Position numbers and translations under genes: made by a program. A stretch of DNA of 64,000 bases from an uncultured Flavobacteriaceae bacterium (GTDB taxonomy: Bacteria > Bacteroidota > Bacteroidia > Flavobacteriales > Flavobacteriaceae): assembly GCA_947504035.1 (NCBI GenBank), contig CANNGA010000004.1:1-64000 (forward strand), in the 5' to 3' direction. The notes beneath the pieces were generated by a model that did no database searches, was not told the DNA's origin, and saw nothing but the letters and a program-made list of their open reading frames with translations. Below are positions 23,196-32,949 of this stretch, one piece after another (the first letter of the stretch is position 1; every line of letters starts with the position of its first letter).

Positions 23196-24968
23196 TTATT
23201 CTATTATTTGTTTTACTTCTCCACAGGTTAGCATTGCATCACCAAAATATGGATTGATTACTTTTTCTTCTTTGCTCAACCAAAACGCACCCTTGTTATT
23301 ATCTGCCATTGGACAAAATTCTAAATAGACTTTTTCATTTACACCAAATAGTTGAACAGCATTGATTAGATGTGATGACAAATGCTTGAAATGGTCTCTT
23401 TGTGCTTTTATATCGGACGCTTTAGAAATAGAAGTTGTAGAAGATTTAATTTCCTTTTCTAATGACATCCAATGTTTATGCGCCTTATTATCTGATAACA
23501 ATTTCATATCTACTTTGGTTAAATTGTTTAGTAAAGTAGATGCGCTTGTTGAAGCACTTTTTGAATCTTCTTTTACTAAAGCATCTTTTAAATTGATATA
23601 CTCATTGTAAACACTATTTAACTGTTGTTGAAATTTCTCTGATACTTCCAAACGTTCATTCATATTGGTGTGGTCTGTTTCTTTGTTGGATGAATTGTTA
23701 TCCATACCTAAATGACCTTCGTGACCAGTCATTACTTTACCACCATCTTTATTCATCATTGATTTCTTGCCTTGTAATTGTGCTGCTGCATCAACCGTAA
23801 AGGCTCCGTTAGTCACTATTTCATTTCCAACAAATAAACCTTCTACAACTTCATATTCATTACCAATTTGATTGCCTAATTTAATTTCACGCATTTCAAA
23901 AATAGGTTGGTCAGGATTTGTTTTAAGATACACCACAGAACGCTCACCTGTCCATAACACAGCAGATGCTGGAATAGATAAAGCTTCTTTATTTTCATTC
24001 TTAACACCATCAATATTTGCGGTTACAAACATTCCTGGTTTAAATACATCATCCTTGTTGTTTAGAACCACACGCAAGGTTACTGTTCTTGTTTTTGTGT
24101 TTAAAACTGGGTCTATAAAATCGACTTTACCTCTAAATTCTTTATTAGAATAGGCATTGGTTGTAATCATTACTTCCTGTCCTTTTTCAAACAAATCAAT
24201 CTGATTTTCATACACATCAAAATTTCCCCAAACTGTGTTTAGATTGGCAATTTTTAATAAAGGTTGACCTTGTTTAATATAATCACCTTGCTCTACCAGT
24301 TTTTCTGCGACAGTTCCTGAAACTGTTGCATACACAGGAAAGTTTTCCTTCACTTTTTGGGTTTCTTCAATCTGATTGATTTGATTTTCAGAGAGCTTCC
24401 AAAGTTTTAATTTATTACGCACTGCTTTGTATAACGCAGGTTGTGATTCTTTTAAAGATGCTGCTGTAATGAGTTCTTGTTGTGCTGCATACAATTCTGG
24501 CGAATAAATAGTTGCCAATAATTTACCTTTACGGACTTCTTCGCCAGTAAAACTCACATTTAAACGTTCAATTCTTCCAGAGAAATAACTGACTTGTACT
24601 GCATTGGCTTCTTCATTTTCAGCAATTTTACCAGATAGTTTTATGGTATTGCCTTCTAGATTGCCTTTACCAACAACAGTTGTTTGGATATTTGCCAGAG
24701 CCATTGCATTTTCAGTCAGTTTAAATTCGTCTACTGCCAAACCATCAGCGCCAGCTTCTGAAGGAATTAAATCCATACCACAAATGGGGCAATCTCCTGC
24801 TTCTGGTTGCATAATCTGTGGATGCATTGAACAGGTCCACATTTGATTGGTTTCTGTAACTGCATCGTGATTATGGTCTGTTTCGTCTTTTGATGAGCCA
24901 CCAAAGAGTATCCACCCTAAAAGTAGACCTACAGCTAATATTCCAATATATATTATATACTTTTTCAT
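23196..24968 (-). CDS. cusB: CusB-type RND periplasmic adaptor with metal-binding and DUF3347 domains
   Basis: Length 590 aa, longer than a plain CusB (about 400). N-terminal anchor (MKKYIIYIGILAVGLLLGWI), then a heavy-metal-binding domain WTCSMHPQIMQ...GDCPICGMDL (Cys46, His49, Cys60, Cys63). The adaptor core spans about 85-400 (barrel-sandwich, short helical hairpin, beta barrel, membrane-proximal domain; GTVAEKLVEQGDYIKQGQPL). A Met/His linker follows (TGHEGHLGMDNN), and about 435-590 is DUF3347-like, containing FCPMADNNKGAFWLS. It links CusA to CusC and passes metal to the pump. Overlapping or abutting neighbours show one operon. Confidence 0.93.
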   Translation of the reverse strand: MKKYIIYIGILAVGLLLGWILFGGSSKDETDHNHDAVTETNQMWTCSMHPQIMQPEAGDCPICGMDLIPSEAGADGLAVDEFKLTENAMALANIQTTVVGKGNLEGNTIKLSGKIAENEEANAVQVSYFSGRIERLNVSFTGEEVRKGKLLATIYSPELYAAQQELITAASLKESQPALYKAVRNKLKLWKLSENQINQIEETQKVKENFPVYATVSGTVAEKLVEQGDYIKQGQPLLKIANLNTVWGNFDVYENQIDLFEKGQEVMITTNAYSNKEFRGKVDFIDPVLNTKTRTVTLRVVLNNKDDVFKPGMFVTANIDGVKNENKEALSIPASAVLWTGERSVVYLKTNPDQPIFEMREIKLGNQIGNEYEVVEGLFVGNEIVTNGAFTVDAAAQLQGKKSMMNKDGGKVMTGHEGHLGMDNNSSNKETDHTNMNERLEVSEKFQQQLNSVYNEYINLKDALVKEDSKSASTSASTLLNNLTKVDMKLLSDNKAHKHWMSLEKEIKSSTTSISKASDIKAQRDHFKHLSSHLINAVQLFGVNEKVYLEFCPMADNNKGAFWLSKEEKVINPYFGDAMLTCGEVKQIIE

Positions 24969-24969
24969 T

Positions 24970-25707
24970 TTAAAAGATGTTTAATAACATTAATATTGCC
25001 ATTACAATCATAATAGCATTTTCAATAAAAGTGGCTTCTGTCATAGGTAATTTTAAAGCAGTACCTAAACACGCACATTGTATTGATTTTTTGTCCAATA
25101 ATGTTTTTGTTACTCCAATAGTTGTTATCCCTAATACTATTAGTGTAATTTTTAAGGCTATATTGATTTCAAACCGCATTAAAAACATTAGTCCTAAAGC
25201 TGTTTCAATAAATGGATAAACTTTCCCATAAAAAGGAACACGTTTAGCTAAAGGGTCGTACATACGGAAGGATTCAGGAAAACCTTTTAAATCTAACATC
25301 TTGAAAAAACTAAAAACAATGTAGAATAAGCCCATAAAGTCGAGCATAAACGCACTCCAACTCCAATTTTTATAATGTAATAATATACTTGCTGTTGCTA
25401 TATAAAAGATGATTAGCAATAGTGGTTTGAGTTGTTGTAATTTGCTTTTTTCTTCTTCAATTTCAAAAGTTGAAGATTGCGTAGAAGTAAAAACATTTTT
25501 TACCTCTTTTTGAGTTATGGTATATTTTGATGCTAAGGATTTTTGAAGTTCTACAATATCAATATGTTTATCCATAGTTATTGTTGCTTCTTGATTTTCA
25601 AGATTAACTTCGACATCGGAAACATCATCTATATCTCTTAAACTTTTTTCTACAGATGCTTTACAACTGCCACAGGTCATTCCTTTTATTATATATATAT
25701 GTTTCAT
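24970..25707 (-). CDS. HMA domain fused to MauE/DoxX-like membrane protein
   Basis: Length 245 aa. Residues 1-66 are a cytoplasmic-type HMA domain with GMTCGSC (Cys12, Cys15). Residues about 95-245 hold four transmembrane helices of the MauE/DoxX-like type, with QCACLG (a CxC pair) between the third and fourth. Fusions of this kind recur in Bacteroidota copper/silver operons. A role as an inner-membrane metal-transfer or redox partner of the efflux system is inferred. It lies 1 bp upstream of cusB and 4 bp downstream of cusC. Confidence 0.85.
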   Translation of the reverse strand: MKHIYIIKGMTCGSCKASVEKSLRDIDDVSDVEVNLENQEATITMDKHIDIVELQKSLASKYTITQKEVKNVFTSTQSSTFEIEEEKSKLQQLKPLLLIIFYIATASILLHYKNWSWSAFMLDFMGLFYIVFSFFKMLDLKGFPESFRMYDPLAKRVPFYGKVYPFIETALGLMFLMRFEINIALKITLIVLGITTIGVTKTLLDKKSIQCACLGTALKLPMTEATFIENAIMIVMAILMLLNIF

Positions 25708-25711
25708 TTGT

Positions 25712-26929
25712 TTACTGAATTAAATAGTTGATAATTGTACTTTGCACATAGTAAGTCTTCACAGATTCTATTTGGTTCATTTGAAACTTTAGTTGCAACT
25801 CTTGAATATCCAAAACATCATTAAAATCAATCGTTCCTGTTTCATAGCTTTTGATTAAAATATCTTCTGCATCTTTAGCTTGCTTTAAGTTTTTGGTTTG
25901 GGTAGCATAACTTATTCTTGCAGAAATGCGTTCGTTAATCGCTTTGTCTAAAAGAGTTTCCAATGAATTTAAACGTTCCTGTTTTTGAGCAGTAATTTCC
26001 TGCTGTTGCAACTCATTTTGTTTGGTTTGGGATTTATATTTCTTATTGAAAATTGGTATGGACACTGACACCATTGGCATTACAATATCTTTTCCGTTGT
26101 TACTAAAATCCATATTTGGTCTTTCAGCAACATTGATATAATCTAACCCAAAACCAATCATTGGACTGCTTTCTTTTTGATTTAATAATTCTGATTGCTC
26201 TATGGATTGATAGAGTTTATCATATTTTAGTAATTCAGGATGTAATGCTAAATTTTCAGAAGTAATATCAAAGTCTTCTGAAGGTATCAGTAAACTATCT
26301 ACCACATTCACAGTAACATCATTATCTCTATTCAATAAATTATTGAAGTTAGTTTGTTCTGCTAAAAATTGTTGTTGCAATACATCTTTTAATTGTTGCA
26401 TTTCGTTTTGACGCATTTGCAATCGCAACACATCTACTGCGGATGCTTTACCAACTTCAACAGAAGTTAATGCCAACGTCTCATAAGTTTCTAATAGTTT
26501 GATGTTTTCAGTTAAGACTTCTTGCTTTGCTTTGTTGGCGTATAGATTATAATAGGATTGTGATACCGAAGCTATTAGTTTTCGCTTTGCGATAACAATG
26601 TCTTCGTATTTAGCATCCGCTAATGAACTCACGTAATTTTCTCTCGAAGTAATAGTCCCAAACCACGGTAACATTTGTTTTGCTGACACTTTAAAGCGTT
26701 GCGCACCTGTTCTTGTTTCTGGCTCACTTACAAAATAGCCTACACCAAATTCGGTATTGGGAATGGTATTCACTTCGTTTACTTTTTCAGAAGCTCTTTT
26801 GTATTGTAACTCGAACTTTTGAATTTCTGGATTGTTTGATTCTGCTTCTTGAATGTAGGATTGAAGCTCTTGTGCTTTCGCGAAAGCGGAAACAAACAAA
26901 ATGCTGATTATTAGAATTATATTTTTCAT
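25712..26929 (-). CDS. cusC: CusC/TolC-family outer-membrane efflux protein
   Basis: Length 405 aa. Signal peptide MKNIILIISILFVSAFAKAQ. Two long alpha-helical repeats of the OEP fold: first half LQSYIQEAESNNPEIQKFEL, EVGKASAVDVLRLQMRQNEM; second half ETGTIDFNDVLDIQELQLKF. This is the outer-membrane duct of the tripartite pump. The start codon overlaps the cusA stop in an ATGA arrangement, so expression is coupled. Confidence 0.92.
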   Translation of the reverse strand: MKNIILIISILFVSAFAKAQELQSYIQEAESNNPEIQKFELQYKRASEKVNEVNTIPNTEFGVGYFVSEPETRTGAQRFKVSAKQMLPWFGTITSRENYVSSLADAKYEDIVIAKRKLIASVSQSYYNLYANKAKQEVLTENIKLLETYETLALTSVEVGKASAVDVLRLQMRQNEMQQLKDVLQQQFLAEQTNFNNLLNRDNDVTVNVVDSLLIPSEDFDITSENLALHPELLKYDKLYQSIEQSELLNQKESSPMIGFGLDYINVAERPNMDFSNNGKDIVMPMVSVSIPIFNKKYKSQTKQNELQQQEITAQKQERLNSLETLLDKAINERISARISYATQTKNLKQAKDAEDILIKSYETGTIDFNDVLDIQELQLKFQMNQIESVKTYYVQSTIINYLIQ

Positions 26930-29900
26930 TTTGATGTTCTTTTAAGTTGAACTTCTGCTTTCCAGCTGTACAATACTGGTACAACAAACAAAGTGATTAA
27001 GGCAATGAGCATTCCACCGAAACTTGGTATTGCCATAGGAATCATAATATCGCTTCCTCGTCCAGTGGATGTAAGTATTGGTAATAATGCTAAAATCGTG
27101 GTCGCTGTAGTCATTAAACAGGGTCTGATTCGTTTTTCACCTGCTTCAACTACTGATGCTCTAATTTCCTTTTTATTATCTGGTGTGTTTCTATCAAATG
27201 TTTGGGTTAAATAAGTTGCCATTACTACACCATCATCGGTTGCAATACCGAAGAGTGCAATAAACCCAACCCAAACTGCTACACTTAAATTAATAGGATG
27301 CATCTGGAATAAGTCTCGTATATTTTCCCCAAAGAAATTGAAGTTTAAAAACCAACCTTGGCCATAGAGCCATATCATTATAAAACCACCTGCAAACGCT
27401 ACTGCAATACCTGTGAATACCATTAGTGATGTCCCTATAGAACGGAATTGGAAATACAGAATTAAGAAAATGATTGCCAAGGCTAAAGGCACAACAACCG
27501 ACAAAGTTTTTTCTGCTCTTAACTGATTTTCATACGTTCCTGTGAATGCATAGTTGATTCCTTTTGGTACAATTAGCTCACCAGAATCTATCTTTTCTTG
27601 GATTAGTACTTGTGCATTTTCAACAACGCTTACTTCTGCAAAACCATCCATTTTATCGAATAGCACATAACCAACTAAAAAGGTATCTTCACTTTTAATG
27701 ACTTGTGGACCTTGTTCGTATCGAATGGTTGCCAATTCACTTAAAGGCAGAGGACTCCCTTTTTCAACAGGGACGTAAATTTGTTGTAAATCGGTAGGAT
27801 TTGCTCGTAACTCTCTTGGATAACGTACGCGCACACCATAACGCTCTCTACCTTCAACGGTTTGGGTTAATACCATTCCGCCAACTGCAATTTTAAGTAC
27901 ATCTTGTACATTTTGTATTGAAATACCATAACGTGCAATTTTTTCTCTATCAATATCAATTAACAAATAGGGTTTCCCTACTATACGGTCTGCAAAAACA
28001 GCTTCTTTTTTAACACCTTCAGCTTGTTTTAAAATGTCTTCCAATTGTACGCCAAATGCTTCAATCTGCTTTAAATCTTGACCTTTCACTTTGATTCCCA
28101 TTGGCGCACGCATTCCTGTTTGCAGCATTACCAATCGGGTTTCAATAGGTTGTAGTTTTGGTGCAGAAGTGACACCAGGTAGTTTGGTGACTCTTACAAT
28201 TTCATTCCAAATATCGTCGGGTGACTGTATTTCTGGTCGCCAATTGCGATAGAACTCGCCATTGTCATCTTCTATTAATTGAAACCTTTTTACCGAGCTT
28301 AAAGTGACATTTTCAGAATTATTTGGATTTGCAATAAATCGCCCATCTTTTAACTCAAATAAACCATCATCATTGACTTTATAGCGTTGGCGTTGTCCTT
28401 TTTCATTCAGCATATATTCTGGTTTGTACTGAATGATATTTTCATACATTGATAGCGGTGCTGGGTCTAAAGCTGATTCTGTTCTACCTGCTTTACCAAC
28501 TACGGTTTCAATCTCTGGAATACTGGCTACTGCCATATCTAATTGTTGTAAAACCCGTTTATTTTCTTCTACACCAGAATGTGGCATCGAGGTTGGCATT
28601 AGTAAAAAAGAACCTTCTTTTAATGATGGCATAAACTCTTTACCTGTATTTTTCATAATGAAAAAACCTGCAATTACAATAGCTGTTGGTACTGATAGAA
28701 AGAGCAACTTATTATCTAAACACCACCTTAAAATGCGTGTGTAGTATTTGATAAATAAAGAGAAAACACCCAATAACCCAAAGCAAATAACACTAACGAA
28801 AATGAGATTCCAAAAAATGCTTTTATCAACGCCTAATGGTCTCCAATATTCGGCTAATAAGAATACTATTGCTGATGCTGAAATAATAATATTAATAAGG
28901 TTAGCTTGTTTGTCTGTTATCTTATTTTGAAGATTGAAAAGTGCTGTAATTCCAAAAGCTATTAATACCAACCCTAACCAATACCCATAAATAATTGCAG
29001 CGATACCTAATGCTATTAAAACACCATTTAAAACATATTTAAAAGTGTTTTTAATGCTTTTCTTTCGGAATAAGAATGCAGCAAATGGTGGGATTAAAAA
29101 TAAAGCTACAATTATAGATGCTGTTAATGCAAAAGTTTTTGTGAATGCTAATGGTCTGAATAATTTTCCCTCCGCTCCAATCATCGTAAATACGGGAATG
29201 AAACTAATAATGGTGGTCATTACTGCGGTAACGATTGCGCCAGATACTTCAGCGGTTGCGTTGTAAACTACCGTATTAATGGATTGTTTTCCATCATCTT
29301 CATCTAAATGCCGAATGATGTTTTCTGAAAGTATGACACCAACATCGACCATCGTTCCAATAGCAATAGCAATACCAGATAATGCGACAATATTAGCATC
29401 GACACCAAAGAGTTTCATCGCTATAAACACCATTAAAACTGCTACTGGTAGTAGTCCAGAAATTAGTACTGAAGCACGAAGATTAAACACCATAATGATT
29501 ATGACCAAAATGGTTATAAGTATTTCTAAAGTCAATGCTTCGTTAAGTGTGCCTAATGTTTCTTGTATCAGTTCTGTTCTGTCATAAAAAGGCACTATGG
29601 TAACTTGTGATGTTCTACCATCCGCTAATACTTTTGAAGGTAACCCTGCGCTTAACTCATTAATTTTTTCCTTTACGTTATTAATGACTTCCATTGGGTT
29701 CGCGCCATAACGAGCAACAACAACAGCACCAACAACCTCTGCACCTTCTTTATCTAATAAGCCACGTCTGGTTGCAGGACCTAATGAGACTTTTCCAATA
29801 TCCTTTATCCTAATTGAAGTATAATCTTCTGAAGTGACTACTGCATTTTCGATGTCTGAAATGGATTTTACATACCCCAAACCACGAACTAAATATTCGA

Positions 29901-30633
29901 CTTGGTTAATTTCCAAAGTTTGTGCACCTATGTCCTTATTGCTTTCCTTAACTGCTTTTACAACGTGATGCAATCCAATATTATATTGACGCATTAATTC
30001 TGGATTAACATCCACTTGGTACTCTTGAACATAACCACCAATAGAAGCAACCTCTGAAACACCACTTGCAGAGGACAACGAATACTTTACATAGTAATCC
30101 TGAATACTGCGTAACTCTTGCAAATCCCAACCACCAGTTACATTTCCGGTTTCATCACGACCTTCAAGCGTGTACCAAAATATTTGTCCTAATCCTGTGG
30201 CATCGGGACCCAAAGCAGGATTAACACCTTCGGGTAATAAACCACTTGGTAAGGAATTGAGTTTTTCGAGAATACGACTTCTACTCCAATAAAATTCTAT
30301 GTCTTCTTCAAAAATTATATAGATACTGGAAAAACCAAACATCGAAGAACTACGTATGGTTTTAACTCCCGGAATTCCCAAAAGTGATGTGGTTAGCGGG
30401 TAGGTAATTTGGTCTTCTATATCTTGTGGCGAACGACCATCCCATTTGGTAAAAACGATTTGTTGGTTTTCCCCTATATCCGGTATGGCATCTACAGCCA
30501 CGGGATTGCTTGGTAAGAATCCTGTATCCCAATTGAAAGGTGCGTTGACTGTTCCCCAACCTATAAAGAGAACTAATAATAAAACTGCTACGAGTTTATT
30601 TTCTATTAAAAATTTGATGCTTTTATTTAGCAT
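26926..30633 (-). CDS. cusA: CusA/CzcA-type heavy-metal RND efflux pump
   Basis: Length 1235 aa from ATG 30633 (MLNKSIKFLIENKLVAVLLL); an in-frame ATG 57 bp upstream lacks family support. This inner-membrane proton antiporter drives metal through CusB/CusC. Landmarks: AVDAIPDIGENQQIVFTKWDG near the N-terminus (key residues D/IGENQ), the PEGV porter segments, TM4 region GIAIAIGTMVDVGVILSENI with an Asp for proton relay, the Met-rich PTSMPHSGVEENK loop, and C-terminal GIATDDGVVMATYLTQTF. About 190 residues longer than E. coli CusA; two insertions are visible, extra TM helices around residues 530-640 and a loop near 770-830. Confidence 0.94.
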   Translation of the reverse strand: MLNKSIKFLIENKLVAVLLLVLFIGWGTVNAPFNWDTGFLPSNPVAVDAIPDIGENQQIVFTKWDGRSPQDIEDQITYPLTTSLLGIPGVKTIRSSSMFGFSSIYIIFEEDIEFYWSRSRILEKLNSLPSGLLPEGVNPALGPDATGLGQIFWYTLEGRDETGNVTGGWDLQELRSIQDYYVKYSLSSASGVSEVASIGGYVQEYQVDVNPELMRQYNIGLHHVVKAVKESNKDIGAQTLEINQVEYLVRGLGYVKSISDIENAVVTSEDYTSIRIKDIGKVSLGPATRRGLLDKEGAEVVGAVVVARYGANPMEVINNVKEKINELSAGLPSKVLADGRTSQVTIVPFYDRTELIQETLGTLNEALTLEILITILVIIIMVFNLRASVLISGLLPVAVLMVFIAMKLFGVDANIVALSGIAIAIGTMVDVGVILSENIIRHLDEDDGKQSINTVVYNATAEVSGAIVTAVMTTIISFIPVFTMIGAEGKLFRPLAFTKTFALTASIIVALFLIPPFAAFLFRKKSIKNTFKYVLNGVLIALGIAAIIYGYWLGLVLIAFGITALFNLQNKITDKQANLINIIISASAIVFLLAEYWRPLGVDKSIFWNLIFVSVICFGLLGVFSLFIKYYTRILRWCLDNKLLFLSVPTAIVIAGFFIMKNTGKEFMPSLKEGSFLLMPTSMPHSGVEENKRVLQQLDMAVASIPEIETVVGKAGRTESALDPAPLSMYENIIQYKPEYMLNEKGQRQRYKVNDDGLFELKDGRFIANPNNSENVTLSSVKRFQLIEDDNGEFYRNWRPEIQSPDDIWNEIVRVTKLPGVTSAPKLQPIETRLVMLQTGMRAPMGIKVKGQDLKQIEAFGVQLEDILKQAEGVKKEAVFADRIVGKPYLLIDIDREKIARYGISIQNVQDVLKIAVGGMVLTQTVEGRERYGVRVRYPRELRANPTDLQQIYVPVEKGSPLPLSELATIRYEQGPQVIKSEDTFLVGYVLFDKMDGFAEVSVVENAQVLIQEKIDSGELIVPKGINYAFTGTYENQLRAEKTLSVVVPLALAIIFLILYFQFRSIGTSLMVFTGIAVAFAGGFIMIWLYGQGWFLNFNFFGENIRDLFQMHPINLSVAVWVGFIALFGIATDDGVVMATYLTQTFDRNTPDNKKEIRASVVEAGEKRIRPCLMTTATTILALLPILTSTGRGSDIMIPMAIPSFGGMLIALITLFVVPVLYSWKAEVQLKRTSK

Positions 30634-30742
30634 TGGCTTTGATAATTTAACAATTAGACATTGGTGTTTGGAAAACACCGAATACAGCAAATTATCCTTA
30701 CGACATTGCTGTCATAGGATAAAAAAGTCTATTGTTTAAAAA

Positions 30743-31156
30743 TCAAATTAAGTATGTCTCGTCAATCTTGTAGAGTTGCCTGACGACGAGTGGTGGTTTG
30801 TATTCTTCGTAAGTAGATACATTATTGTCTAAACCTTCAAAAAGGTTAATATAAGTATAAACAAATGAAGCTATAAATAGGTGTTGCTCAAACGTAATTT
30901 TATCAACTTGCAGTTGTAGTTCATCTTGACCTTCAAATGCTAATTGTTCATCATTACAACAATTTTTCTTGGTAATAGAACACCCTTCAGTAGATGGTTT
31001 ATCCATTTCCATTCCGCAACCTTTGGCTTTTTGAAATATGGCAGTTTCTACTAAAGTATCTCCACAATAATGCATATTCACAGTAAATGACATTGTAGAG
31101 AATAACACTACTAAAGCCATTGCTAAAGACATTATTTTATGAATTATATTTTTCAT
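30743..31156 (-). CDS. HYC_CC_PP family protein
   Basis: Length 137 aa. Signal peptide MKNIIHKIMSLAMALVVLFS. The family name's three signatures are all present: MHYCGD (His29, Tyr30, Cys31), CC at 66-67 in KKNCCNDE, and PP in EYKPPLVV near the C-terminus; Cys47 and Cys59 add ligands. Small exported proteins of this kind precede cus-type operons in Bacteroidota and probably bind copper or silver in the periplasm (inferred). First gene of the six-gene minus-strand operon, 109 bp before cusA. Confidence 0.9.
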   Translation of the reverse strand: MKNIIHKIMSLAMALVVLFSTMSFTVNMHYCGDTLVETAIFQKAKGCGMEMDKPSTEGCSITKKNCCNDEQLAFEGQDELQLQVDKITFEQHLFIASFVYTYINLFEGLDNNVSTYEEYKPPLVVRQLYKIDETYLI

Positions 31157-31333
31157 CTATGAAGCAAAGATACAATTTTTAAAAAATTAAAATACAGAAT
31201 AAGTTTTTGAGATATACCAAATGAATAAAGAGTGGCTAAATTTAATTGTCCTCCTCTTTTCTTTAAGCTCAAAAAGATAGAGAGAAAGAAGTGATTCTAT
31301 TTTTTTATCTAAATACTTTATAGTATTCTGAAA

Positions 31334-31423
31334 TCAAAAACGTGAACTTTTACAATTAATGAAACTCACTATAATCTCAAAATCTTGAAATAAAAAGTTC
31401 GATACTTCTCCTTCAGGGCTCAC
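31334..31423 (-). repeat. Right att site with orphaned recombinase tail (attR)
   Basis: Positions 31409-31423 repeat the 15-bp tRNA core exactly. Continuing on the minus strand past the core, codons read EVSNFLFQDFEIIVSF then INCKSSRF and TGA at 31336-31334. In the excised circle this tail would be joined in frame to the recombinase at codon 527, replacing the tRNA-derived end. Right boundary of the island. Confidence 0.8.
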
Positions 31424-31458
31424 AAAAATCCTCACTATTTATTTAGTGGGGATTTTTT
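31424..31458 (+). terminator. Probable original terminator of tRNA-Arg
   Basis: AAAAATCCTCACTA pairs with TAGTGGGGATTTTTT (one mismatch) and starts at the first base after the right att core. It would have terminated the tRNA before the island inserted. The rest of the gap to 31764 holds only an unsupported 61-codon frame. Confidence 0.65.
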
Positions 31459-31764
31459 GTTTTTAGACCACTAAATGAGGAATCTGATAGTGTCCCTCTG
31501 TATATGCATTGTATAACATTCAATAAAAGAAAAATTGCTCATAAGATATTTTTTAACTTTGTTAATTATGATGTTTTGCAGATATTAAAACTTTTGATAA
31601 ACGGAAGATTCAAAATCATAAAAAAAGATAGTGTAAGCCTTGAATTAATAATTGAAAGATTTAAAAGACTACGACGCACTAATCTATAGAACTAAAGATA
31701 TTTGAACTTAATGTTAGTACGAAAATTGAAATTTTGCTTAAATTAATGAAACTTATTATTAAAA

Positions 31765-32443
31765 ATGAAAAGTATAATTAAAATATTGATTCTCTTCGTG
31801 ACTTATACCTCTTTTGGCCAGGATATTAGTGCTAAATATTCTATTTTGATTAAAGAGATAATTACAAAAAGAGATGCTTTTATGTTTGAATATGAAAATT
31901 CAAATTCTATAAAAAAGGACTCTATAATCCTTGATGCTCGCAATTATTTGATTCATACAATGGCTACTGAATTATTTCCTTATTGGTATGGAACAAAATG
32001 GGATTTTAATGGAACTACAAGGATTCCAAGAAAAGGAAGAATTGCATGTGGCTATTTTGTAACTAATGTATTGACTGATGTAGGGTTTAATATTCCAAGA
32101 ATAAAATGGGCACAGTCTGCATCAGAAGTGTTTATCAAAAAATTGGCAAACAATAAAGTTAAAAGGTTCACAAACGAACAAATCGCCAATGTTGAAAAAT
32201 ATCTTATTAATTCTGGAAAATGGACTTTATTTAGTCGGTCTTGATAACCATACGGGGTTTATTTATGTAAATAATAAAGAAGTTCGCTTTATTCATGCAG
32301 ACTATTATGAACCAGAAAAAGGTGTTGTATCCGAAAAACTAGGTGCAGAGAGCCCTATTACTGATTCCGCATATAGAGTAATTGGAAAGCTAATGTCTCG
32401 AAAAATGATTCTTTCCTGGATAAACAAACAGGCAATTAATTAA
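31765..32443 (+). pseudogene. Frameshifted secreted protein with possible Cys/His hydrolase fold
   Basis: Two overlapping frames make one protein of about 225 aa. The first (31765 to about 32220) has signal peptide MKSIIKILILFVTYTSFGQ and the segments PYWYGTKWDFNGT, GRIACGYFVTNVLTDVGF and RIKWAQSASEVFIKKL. It then needs a one-base shift near 32215-32230, after which NGLYLVGLDNHTGFIYVNN continues to INKQAIN. The conserved Cys in ACGYFV and the His in DNHTGFI resemble the Cys-His layout of NlpC/P60-like hydrolases; the family is not certain. Either a true frameshift or a sequencing error at this point. Confidence 0.7.
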
Positions 32444-32445
32444 AT

Positions 32446-32493
32446 ATGAACACAACTATTGCTTTTTCTACTGGTTTGACTATTGAGGAGGTG
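32446..32493 (+). pseudogene. Fragment of a PD-(D/E)XK-transposase-type C-terminus
   Basis: Sixteen codons read MNTTIAFSTGLTIEEV and then stop. This closely matches NETIAFSTGLTVQEI in the tail of the RadC-like protein at 15.3 kb and the C-termini of Rpn-type transposase/nuclease proteins. Too short to be a gene; a leftover scrap. Confidence 0.45.
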
Positions 32494-32608
32494 TAAAAAT
32501 TAAAGGTTAAAAACTATAATGTTTTTTAAGAGTAAAAAAGACTAAATGGCCTGCTTAATAAGGCTCATGATATATTCAATTTTTGAGTCGTTTTTTAAAT
32601 GAATTTCA

Positions 32609-32790
32609 GACACTATCCTAAAAAGTGCGTAAGTTCAAAATTTCAGGACTAGGTTATTTATAACTTAATCCTGTTTTCAAATATAGCTAAAAATTGATTT
32701 AGTATCACTCCCCAATTCCTGATGGGCATTGTCCATTTTTTAGTACTTTCTCTGAGATGTTTGAAGCTGTTTTTTTGTTTTATCTTGATT
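32609..32790 (-). mobile_element. IS256-type insertion sequence remnant (3' end)
   Basis: On the minus strand about 110 bp encode the C-terminus of an IS256-family transposase: FKHLRESTKKWTMPIRNWGV followed by ILNQFLAIFENRIKL and a stop at 32660-32658. Positions 32609-32637 beyond the stop (starting GACACTATCCTAAAAAGTG) look like its terminal inverted repeat. No upstream transposase or second repeat remains. The rest of the gap 32494-32949 holds no gene. Confidence 0.75.
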
Positions 32791-32949
32791 TGTGTTTTTT
32801 GTTGTAAAGGTCATGTTGCGAATGGGGTAGTGGTTTGAACTGCCTTAGCAGCATTGAAGAAAAAGTGTAACTGAAGCATTCTCGTGCGTGAGAAACAAAG
32901 GTAATTCCACGCGTTAGTATTGTTTTATAAAGTGTTTTTAGATTGCATT

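Larger units (their letters stand above)
12101..31423. mobile_element. 19.3-kb metal-resistance genomic island in tRNA-Arg, possibly composite
   Basis: Bounded by a 15-bp direct repeat of the tRNA-Arg 3' end. Left end: serine recombinase. Contents: a small recombinase-linked protein, an oriT-like inverted-repeat region, a RadC-like protein, a plus-strand metal operon (16.2-22.4 kb) and a minus-strand cus operon (22.7-31.2 kb). No relaxase, coupling protein or type IV secretion gene is present, so at most it is mobilisable in trans. A recombinase-tail scar at 22494-22577 suggests two elements joined side by side. Confidence 0.8.

Noticed and set aside
31504-31689. 61-codon open frame just right of the island
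   Set aside because: Lys/Ile-rich as expected for random AT-rich DNA, no recognisable family and no good promoter.
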